Shown piece after piece: positions 6,307-11,311 of a stretch of 11,311 bases of DNA. A program made the translations under genes and the position numbers. The stretch comes from an uncultured Verrucomicrobiales bacterium (GTDB lineage Bacteria > Verrucomicrobiota > Verrucomicrobiia > Verrucomicrobiales > Akkermansiaceae), in NCBI GenBank assembly GCA_937885815.1, contig CALABM010000260.1, positions 1-11,311 of the forward strand, in the 5' to 3' direction. The notes under the pieces are model-generated. The model did no database searches. It had not been told where the DNA came from and saw only the letters and a program-made list of their open reading frames with translations. How positions within the stretch are numbered: the first letter of the stretch is position 1; each line of letters opens with the position of its first letter.

Positions 6307-6435
6307 TGTTTTTCCGTCTTCCGTTTTATACATGAAGATGGCAGTCCAAAAGCCGAGGGTGTCAATCAACCCCGTGGGCTGTCGTATATAGTGACACAGG
6401 AACGGCTCTTTGTGTTGAATAAAATTGTAAAAAAA

Positions 6436-7350
6436 TTAATTTTCTTCGAAAGTGAGGCTTTTTTGCCAGCCGTCACGGGGTGTATGAGTATTCGGGAATA
6501 TGGCTCGGGCTACATCTCGGAAGGCTTTTGGATTAGGCAGGGATGGGCTGTAGTGCGTAAGCCAGAGCTCTTTTACACCGCCGGCTTGCACCGCGAGAGT
6601 GGCAGCCTCGGAGAAGAGCATGTGCTTGTTTTCCTTTGCCTTGGGAAGATTTTCATCCTCGCCGTACATGCCTTCGCAGATGAAGAGGTCAGAGTCCGCG
6701 GCGGCAGCTGCTATGGCCGGTACGGGGCGGGAATCCGTGCAGTAGGTGATTTTGAGGCCACGGCGGGGCGGGCCGAGCACCATATCCGGCGTGAAAGTTT
6801 TTCCTTCGTGCTCAACGGTATCGCCATTTTGGAGGCGTTTCCAGTATTCCAGCGGAATATTTTGTTCCTTCGCGCGTGCTACGTCAAACTTACCGCTGCG
6901 GGGCAGGGTGAAGCTGTACCCATAACAGGGCATGCCATGCTGCACGGCAAAAGCACGGATGTCACACTCCATGAAGTACATCAGCTCATCATCATACCCC
7001 AGTTCGCTGACTTGTACTTCAAAAGGAAGACTGGCCGCAATGATACGCAGGCCGTTTACGGCTCGCTCTGTTCCCACCGGACCTATAATGGAGACGGGCT
7101 CGGTACGTCCCATGTTACCCATGGTGAGCAGAAGGCCGGGTAGGCCGCTGATATGGTCTGCATGCAAGTGAGTGATGAGGATTTTATCCACGGGTTTGAG
7201 GCTCATGCCGGCATCCTGCGCGGCTATCTGAGTGCCTTCTCCGCAATCCACCAGAACAGAATGCCCCTTATAGCGCACTATCAGTGAGGTGAGCCAACGA
7301 TTATTCAGGGGCTGGGTGCCACCGGTTCCTAGCAGGCAGATGTCTAACAT
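6436..7350 (-). CDS. rnz: Ribonuclease Z, copy 2
   Basis: 304 residues, exactly the length of copy 1, aligning with it without a gap and identical at 213 positions by hand count. All expected metal ligands are kept: HLHADH at 61-66, FAVQHGMP (His138), CTDSRP (Asp206) and LTHYSPS (His266). The exosite arm (RSGKFDVARAKEQNIPLEYW) is intact. Differences cluster at about 111-138, 161-188 and 231-236; the second block borders the exosite. This suggests changed substrate preference rather than loss of activity. The predicted reaction is the same 3' endonucleolytic trimming of pre-tRNA. It lies 58 nt after metK with a stable hairpin between them, and has no visible Shine-Dalgarno sequence. It is probably co-transcribed with metK at a reduced level, or expressed from the processed transcript. 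I cannot say which copy is the ancestral housekeeping gene. Confidence 0.93.
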   Translation of the reverse strand: MLDICLLGTGGTQPLNNRWLTSLIVRYKGHSVLVDCGEGTQIAAQDAGMSLKPVDKILITHLHADHISGLPGLLLTMGNMGRTEPVSIIGPVGTERAVNGLRIIAASLPFEVQVSELGYDDELMYFMECDIRAFAVQHGMPCYGYSFTLPRSGKFDVARAKEQNIPLEYWKRLQNGDTVEHEGKTFTPDMVLGPPRRGLKITYCTDSRPVPAIAAAAADSDLFICEGMYGEDENLPKAKENKHMLFSEAATLAVQAGGVKELWLTHYSPSLPNPKAFRDVARAIFPNTHTPRDGWQKSLTFEEN

Positions 7351-7361
7351 ATGTTTGAAAT

Positions 7362-7396
7362 TGCCATGAGCCGTTCATTCAGGACGGCTCATGGCA
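7362..7396 (-). terminator. 13-bp hairpin between metK and RNase Z copy 2
   Basis: Perfect 13-bp arms (7362-7374 and 7384-7396; core GCCATGAGCCGT) with a 9-nt loop. They start 12 nt past the metK stop and end 11 nt before the copy 2 ATG. The minus-strand tail is AATTTCAAAC, without a real T run. It may be a weak terminator, or an RNA stabiliser or processing site that sets different levels for the two genes. Confidence 0.6.
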
Positions 7397-7408
7397 TGCT
7401 GAACGTGG

Positions 7409-8587
7409 TTATTCGCCCTTGAGGATGGCGAGCCGTGCGGAATCAAGCTGCTCCCAAGGGAGGTCCGCCTTCGTGAAGTGACCGTAGTTCGTGGAGCGAG
7501 CAAAGATGGGGTTGCGGAGGCCCAGTACTCTCTCCATGTCTGCTGGTTTGAAGGAGAAGGCTTTAAGGACGCGCTCGATGATGGTATCTTCATCAATGGT
7601 AGCAGTGCCGAAGCTGTCCACATCCACCATGATGGAGACGGGGCTGGCTTTACCGATGGCGTAGGCTACTTGGAGTTCGCAACGCTCTGCAAGACCGGCG
7701 GCGACAATGTGCTTGGCTACCCAGCGGCACATGTAGGCACCGGAGCGGTCCACCTTACTGCAGTCTTTGCCGGAGAATGCGCCACCACCATGGCGACCCA
7801 TGCCACCGTAGGTGTCCACGATAATCTTGCGGCCGGTGAGGCCGGAGTCTCCGTGGGGGCCACCGATAACGAAACGGCCTGTGGGATTGATGAAGAACTC
7901 AGTTTCAGGGGTGATGAGTTCAGCGGGGAGCACGCGGCGGATAAGTTCTGTGCAGAAGCTGCGGATGGTGGAGATATCCACTTCTTCCGTGTGCTGGGTG
8001 CTGAGTACGACGTTCAGGATACGGGCGGGCTTGCCATCTGTACCATATTCCACTGCTACTTGGCTCTTGCTGTCCGGGCGCAGCCATGCCACTTCTCCGC
8101 TGTGGCGTACACGTGCGAGCTCAATCATGATGCGGTGGGCAAACATGATGGGGGCCGGCATGAGCTCGGGGGTTTCATTGGCTGCATAACCAAACATGAT
8201 GCCTTGGTCACCTGCGCCCTGTTCTGCGCCTTCTTTGCCCTCAGCCTCGCGTGCATCCACGCCTTGGGCAATGTCCGGGCTCTGCGTGGAGAGTAGGTTT
8301 GTTACGGTGAGGGTTTCTGCATTGAAGACGGCATCATCAGCCGGTGTTGCATAACCGATGCTGCGCACGGTTTCACGCACGAGTGCTTCATAATCAATTT
8401 TTGCCTGTGTGGTAATCTCACCGGCAAGAATGACGTGGCCGTCCTTCACCAGTGTCTCGCAGGCCACGCGGCTGGCGGGATCCTGTGTGAGGCATGCGTC
8501 CACCACAGTGTCAGAGATGAGGTCTGCTACTTTGTCGGGGTGGCCTTCGCCTACGGATTCTGAGCTGAATATATGGAGTCTGTTCAT
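7409..8587 (-). CDS. metK: S-adenosylmethionine synthetase (MetK)
   Basis: 392 residues, normal for bacterial methionine adenosyltransferase (EC 2.5.1.6), which makes SAM from methionine and ATP in the cytoplasm. Signatures are GEGHPDK at 13-19 (ATP and metal site), GAGDQGIMFGYA from 124, LRPDSKSQV, FVIGGPHGDSGLTGRKI, and the glycine-rich loop GGGAFSGKD at 267-275 followed by KVDRSGAY. The residues after the loop are Cys-Ser where most relatives have Pro-Thr/Ser; this is a small variation near the active site. The ATG begins MNRLHIFSSESV as in the family. The gene lies 15 nt after the U32-like gene and has no room for its own SAM riboswitch. Transcription should therefore come from the promoter at 10623-10651. 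A hairpin follows the gene. Confidence 0.97.
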   Translation of the reverse strand: MNRLHIFSSESVGEGHPDKVADLISDTVVDACLTQDPASRVACETLVKDGHVILAGEITTQAKIDYEALVRETVRSIGYATPADDAVFNAETLTVTNLLSTQSPDIAQGVDAREAEGKEGAEQGAGDQGIMFGYAANETPELMPAPIMFAHRIMIELARVRHSGEVAWLRPDSKSQVAVEYGTDGKPARILNVVLSTQHTEEVDISTIRSFCTELIRRVLPAELITPETEFFINPTGRFVIGGPHGDSGLTGRKIIVDTYGGMGRHGGGAFSGKDCSKVDRSGAYMCRWVAKHIVAAGLAERCELQVAYAIGKASPVSIMVDVDSFGTATIDEDTIIERVLKAFSFKPADMERVLGLRNPIFARSTNYGHFTKADLPWEQLDSARLAILKGE

Positions 8588-8602
8588 AAAATTGTATGTG
8601 CG

Positions 8603-9640
8603 TTATTCGTAATTAGTGAATGAAAAGGCTTTCAGACCGCTGGGGAGCTCACCCCTGAGGGCACCCATGGCGGACATGATGGAAGAGGCGATGAGGGCGG
8701 TCTTATTAGAGATGTCCGGTCTGGGATCAAGGATGCAGGCGAAGATGTCCCAGAGGAGGGTCATTTCATTGCGGAACTGGCTTGCCTGAATGACGAATGA
8801 GCGAAAACCTGCTGCGTAAAGAGCTGTACTTTCTGTGCGGGTGAGGTTACAGGTGGCTTTCTGGCGTAGGGTGTCTTTAGTTACGGTATGCCAGTTGTCG
8901 CGTTCTGCGAGAGCAGTTCGGCGGTGGCACAAAGTCATATCATAGGGGGTCTTGCGGATGTCGGCAAGGACTTTGAGGTGCTCGCGGCGCAGAGCGCTGT
9001 TACGCGGGAGGGAATCGTTAATGATGATATCGAAGCGCTCCGGGTGGCTAATTGCGGTGAAAATGGCAGGGCGTGAGGCATCTGCCGGGTGGAGGCACAC
9101 GCGGTTGTACTGTTCTGCCAGTTTATTGTACAGAGCAGGAGTGCGGCGGGCTGGCTCCATGATGAGGCGGTTCGGGTGGCAGAAGAGGGGAAGCTTGGGG
9201 TAACGGCTGCGGATGTGGGTTGCCAGTAGGTCACTTGCCACGCAGACGGCGTTGCGGTGCACGCGGTCTCGCTTGTAGAGTTCGTCCAGCAGGGTGTTTG
9301 CATAGCTGTCCGCCAGCATATCCTCGCTGATGCAGGGATTATCGAAAGTAAGCAGTACGCCGATGCTGTCCGCCGCGTATTTTTCCAGCCAATCCGTATA
9401 GACGGGCAGCGGCATGGGGCGGCGTTCTTGGTACCAGTCCAAAGACCAGTTACAGGCCGGGCAGCCAGCCACGCGGATGGGTTTGCGCTGGGGCAGGAGG
9501 TTGCTCAGCTGGGTGGTAATCGTGTTCAGGGAGCGGTCGAAACGCAAAGCTCCGCCGAAAGTCCAAACTGCTTCGGGCAGGTGGGACTCCAGAAGGAAAT
9601 TCAGTTCCGAGGCTTTGACCGGTCTGATGATGGAGCTCAT
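8603..9640 (-). CDS. U32/TIM-barrel-like protein of unknown function, copy A (cysteines lost)
   Basis: 345 residues, no signal peptide or membrane helix. It is a distant paralogue of the upstream gene, with matching blocks in the same order: LPEAVWTFGGALRFDRSLN / PDAVWDVSGAFVNDREL, VLLTFDN / LYLTFTN, VCVASDLLATHIRSRYPKL / VILASDALHEHIKTNFPSL, LAEQYNRVCLHPAD / LADQYDEVMVHPDD, and GFRSFVIQAS / GFRHFKLQGR. The repeating strand-helix pattern and GFR-x-F-x-(L/I)-Q resemble peptidase U32/UbiU-UbiV-type barrels. I infer that relation from pattern only. The CxxxC pair of the paralogue is replaced here (NDSLPRNSA), while one early Cys (Cys63) is kept, so a shared metal cluster is unlikely. The start overlaps the upstream stop as ATGA, which implies translational coupling, and metK follows 15 nt downstream. 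Confidence 0.65.
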   Translation of the reverse strand: MSSIIRPVKASELNFLLESHLPEAVWTFGGALRFDRSLNTITTQLSNLLPQRKPIRVAGCPACNWSLDWYQERRPMPLPVYTDWLEKYAADSIGVLLTFDNPCISEDMLADSYANTLLDELYKRDRVHRNAVCVASDLLATHIRSRYPKLPLFCHPNRLIMEPARRTPALYNKLAEQYNRVCLHPADASRPAIFTAISHPERFDIIINDSLPRNSALRREHLKVLADIRKTPYDMTLCHRRTALAERDNWHTVTKDTLRQKATCNLTRTESTALYAAGFRSFVIQASQFRNEMTLLWDIFACILDPRPDISNKTALIASSIMSAMGALRGELPSGLKAFSFTNYE

Positions 9641-10605
9641 GAGTTTTGATGTGGTAAGATGGATTCCCAGAAGCGCTGGCCGAGGCTGTGCATGGCGTTT
9701 TCATCTCGGTCATCATTACGAAGTACGAGTCGCAGCAGGTCGAAGAGGACTCCTGAGGCGTTAGCGTGCCCTCGTCCCTGAAGCTTGAAATGACGGAAGC
9801 CGAGCTCACGCAGGTGCGCGATTTCAGGTGTGTTCAGTGCCAGAACGCCGTGTTTTTCATGGGTGAGCAGGGTGCCAATGTCCTGACAGCCATTCGTGCT
9901 CTGCTTTTGTTCGAATTCCTGCGTGTTGTAGCTGAAGAAGTTCAGCGCCAGTTTAGAGAGCTCTCTGTAATGGTATGAGCGCATGGGGCAGTGGCGTATG
10001 CAGTATTCGTTCACCAGCAAGATGTAGCGCTCTTTGTCCTCTAGCTTTTCCAGAAGCGCGTCATTCAGAACATCATCCGGATGCACCATGACTTCATCAT
10101 ACTGATCAGCCAAGCGCTTGTATGCATCAATTTTTCCTTTGCCGCCGCCATTGGTGATTTTGAGGATGCTGGAAACCGTGCGAAGGGAGGGGAAGTTCGT
10201 CTTTATGTGCTCATGAAGGGCATCAGATGCAAGGATGACGGCGTTTTTCTTGGTGGGGTTATGATTGGAAATAAAGGTGAGCAGGGCATTGCCGAGCTCA
10301 TCGGAAAGGTGCTCTTTACCGAGGAGAATATTGGTGAAGGTAAGGTAAAGGGATATATTGCGCCTTTCGTATGCAAGGCCTGCGGTGCGAATTTCTTCCG
10401 TGTCCCTCAGGAGGTGCTTGAGCACGCGGCCGCTGTTCCATGCGCAAAGCGGTGCGCCGTGGACGATGCTGAAGGGAACGAAGCCTAACAGCTGGGTACA
10501 GAAATCATGGAATGCTACCAGTTCGCGGTCATTCACGAACGCGCCTGATACATCCCACACGGCATCCGGCCAGCTGGGGTTAAGGTATGGAGAAATCTTT
10601 GCCAT
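9637..10605 (-). CDS. U32/TIM-barrel-like protein of unknown function, copy B
   Basis: 322 residues, soluble, first gene of the metK unit. It has the same layout as copy A (about 25-30% identical over matched blocks by eye). VHGAPLCAWNSGRVL, VNEYCIRHCPMRSYHY and GFRHFKLQGR recall U32-family proteins, in which a conserved Cys set can hold an iron-sulfur cluster (UbiU/UbiV). Candidate ligands here are Cys54, Cys202, Cys206 and Cys240. Substrate and reaction are not known. U32 relatives act in ubiquinone hydroxylation, tRNA or rRNA hydroxylation, or proteolysis, and none can be chosen here. The ATG is the first in frame after the promoter, begins MAKISPYLNPSW, and has no Shine-Dalgarno sequence. 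The neighbours (MetK, RNase Z twice) hint at a link to methylation or tRNA metabolism, but operon membership alone is weak evidence. Confidence 0.65.
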   Translation of the reverse strand: MAKISPYLNPSWPDAVWDVSGAFVNDRELVAFHDFCTQLLGFVPFSIVHGAPLCAWNSGRVLKHLLRDTEEIRTAGLAYERRNISLYLTFTNILLGKEHLSDELGNALLTFISNHNPTKKNAVILASDALHEHIKTNFPSLRTVSSILKITNGGGKGKIDAYKRLADQYDEVMVHPDDVLNDALLEKLEDKERYILLVNEYCIRHCPMRSYHYRELSKLALNFFSYNTQEFEQKQSTNGCQDIGTLLTHEKHGVLALNTPEIAHLRELGFRHFKLQGRGHANASGVLFDLLRLVLRNDDRDENAMHSLGQRFWESILPHQNS

Positions 10606-10622
10606 GATGAAATGTGCGCGTT

Positions 10623-10651
10623 AGTGTAGCAGATACACGGCTTTTTGGCAA
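10623..10651 (-). promoter_or_regulatory. sigma70-like promoter of the copy B/copy A/metK unit
   Basis: On the minus strand, TTGCCA (10646-10651), a 17-nt spacer and TACACT (10623-10628). The -10 box ends 17 nt before the ATG at 10605, giving a leader of about 10 nt with no Shine-Dalgarno sequence. The -35 is identical to those of the GHL10 gene and the RelE-like operon. Confidence 0.55.
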
Positions 10652-10662
10652 GCGGAATATCT

Positions 10663-10681
10663 CGCGCACGTGTAATGCGCG
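10663..10681. repeat. Short inverted repeat between divergent promoters
   Basis: CGCGCA (10663-10668) and TGCGCG (10676-10681) flank a 7-nt centre. The site lies between the minus-strand metK-unit promoter and the plus-strand kelch promoter, a suitable place for an operator. The arms are short and GC-only, so chance is possible. Confidence 0.3.
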
Positions 10682-10723
10682 CGACAAAAAAGAAGGGAAT
10701 GACGGGTCTGTTTCACTTTTAGC

Positions 10724-10752
10724 TTGCAGGAGCCGCGGTTTTGTTGTAAATA
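10724..10752 (+). promoter_or_regulatory. sigma70-like promoter of the kelch gene
   Basis: TTGCAG (10724-10729), a 17-nt spacer and TAAATA (10747-10752). The -10 ends 9 nt before the ATG at 10762. An AGGAG at 10728-10732 overlaps the -35 and is 29 nt from the start, too far to act as a ribosome binding site. Confidence 0.45.
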
Positions 10753-10761
10753 TTATGTGTG

Positions 10762-11311
10762 ATGGATATGTCTAAACTCTCTCTCGATTGGAAGCAGCTG
10801 GCAGACCTGCCGGATGCTGAAGGCTGGGCCGGTATGTATGCCGGTGTGACGAATGGTGCCCTTATCGTGGCCGGTGGTGCAAATTTCCCGGAGAAGCCCC
10901 TTTGGGAAGGTGGTCCCAAGCGCTGGACGGAGCGCGTCTTTGTGCTTACCTCCGTAGATGGTGCATGGCAGGAAGGAACGCCTCTTCCTAAGCCTCTGGG
11001 TTATGGTGCTACTGCTTCACTGCCTCAGGGTGTGATGTTCATTGGAGGCAGCAATGCTGAAGGCGCTGTGGCTGATTGTTATATGCTGAGCTGGGATGGC
11101 TCTGCCGTGAGCTGCAAGCCGGTAGCTCCTCTGCCTGTTACGCTGACTGGTCACGCTGCTACTGTGATGGGCGGTAAGGTGTATGTGCAGGGTGGCAGCA
11201 TTGCTCCCGGTGAGCAGGATGCCGAAAGCCGCCTCTGGATTTATGACCCTGCTGCGGATGCTTGGACTGAAGGGCCCGCTATGCCGGCACGTGGTCGTTT
11301 CCTGCAGCAGA
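10762..11311 (+). CDS. Kelch protein, cyclically permuted mutarotase / N-acetylneuraminate epimerase type (partial)
   Basis: The first 183 codons are present; the frame is open at the window end. It starts MDMSKLSLDWKQLADLPDAE; a second ATG at 10768 is an equally possible start. Kelch blades are visible: GWAGMYAGVTNGALIVAGGA with NFPEKPLWEGG, then TERVFVLTSVDGAWQEGTPL with LPKPLGYGAT, then GVMFIGGSNAEGAVADCYML, then LTGHAATVMGGKVYVQGGS and LWIYDPAADAWTEGPAMPARGR. NFP-x-x-P-W-x-G-G-P-K and the double-glycine blades fit the cyclically permuted mutarotase family related to NanM, which interconverts sialic acid anomers. No signal peptide is present, unlike periplasmic NanM, so it is probably cytoplasmic. 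A role in using host sialic acid is an inference; no nan genes are visible in the window. It is transcribed divergently from the metK unit. Confidence 0.85.
   Translation, partial: MDMSKLSLDWKQLADLPDAEGWAGMYAGVTNGALIVAGGANFPEKPLWEGGPKRWTERVFVLTSVDGAWQEGTPLPKPLGYGATASLPQGVMFIGGSNAEGAVADCYMLSWDGSAVSCKPVAPLPVTLTGHAATVMGGKVYVQGGSIAPGEQDAESRLWIYDPAADAWTEGPAMPARGRFLQQ

Larger units (their letters stand above)
6110..6435. other. 326-nt spacer between the RNase Z paralogues; no convincing gene
   Basis: The spacer starts directly after the copy 2 stop with seven T and an AT-rich stretch on the minus strand. No strong GC hairpin precedes those T residues, so I do not call a terminator. The middle holds a nested inverted repeat. 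The end next to copy 1 is very AT-rich and holds a palindrome. A 43-codon minus-strand frame (6146-6277, starting MTVTPQHKLIF, ending SFMSAYLK) reads plausibly as protein. It has no Shine-Dalgarno sequence and its ATG lies inside the inverted repeat. Another minus-strand frame (stop at 6304-6306) includes DTLGFWTAIFMYKTEDGKTG, but its only ATG falls ten codons before the stop. These could be remnants of a gene or of a dispersed repeat. I do not call either as coding. Confidence 0.5.

Noticed and set aside
5195..7350. RNase Z twins as arylsulfatase or generic metallo-beta-lactamase proteins
   Set aside because: Both carry the HxHADH motif, the GKFD exosite arm, PPRRG-type loop and HYSPS end typical of true RNase Z.
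8588..8602. A SAM riboswitch before metK
   Set aside because: Only 15 nt separate metK from the preceding gene, and the leader before the first gene of the unit is about 10 nt, too short for any known SAM riboswitch.

Overview
The window looks like chromosomal DNA from a gut-type Verrucomicrobiota, probably a relative of Akkermansia. This is an inference from moderately high GC, almost no Shine-Dalgarno signals, exported glycoside-hydrolase-type proteins and a permuted-mutarotase kelch protein. No marker gene proves it. Almost everything lies on the minus strand. Only the two window ends carry plus-strand genes, and both are partial.

Region 1 (1-1400): the N-terminal part of a plus-strand GH43-like protein runs in from the left and loses recognisable homology near 176. 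A minus-strand YngK/GHL10-type secreted protein converges on it, and its last ~30 codons are the antisense of the GH43 sequence. Both 3' ends therefore look truncated at one junction.

Region 2 (1435-3828): a minus-strand operon from a TTGCCA-type promoter. In transcription order it encodes a RelE/ParE-fold-like small protein, an ABC-2-type permease, a YhgN/MarC-family membrane protein and a Sel1-repeat protein. Spacings are 15-21 nt.

Region 3 (3862-5091): a single transcription unit for an exported protein with two thioredoxin-like domains, both WCGPC, joined to the signal peptide by a Thr/Arg/Gln-rich repeat linker. It ends at a strong intrinsic terminator.

Region 4 (5144-10651): a second minus-strand unit. 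In transcription order it has two paralogous TIM-barrel/U32-like proteins of unknown function that overlap by ATGA, then S-adenosylmethionine synthetase (metK), a 13-bp hairpin, ribonuclease Z copy 2, a 326-nt non-genic spacer, ribonuclease Z copy 1 and a terminator. The two RNase Z copies have the same length, align without gaps and match at 213 of 304 positions by hand count. Both keep every metal ligand.

Region 5 (10652-11311): a divergent plus-strand kelch protein of the cyclically permuted mutarotase type, cut by the window end.

The clearest odd points are the RNase Z twins, the truncated convergent genes at the left edge, the paralogue pair before metK in which one copy lost its candidate cluster cysteines, and promoters whose -10 boxes sit only 7-17 nt before start codons that lack Shine-Dalgarno sequences. 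I see no strong candidate for an undescribed defence or mobile system.
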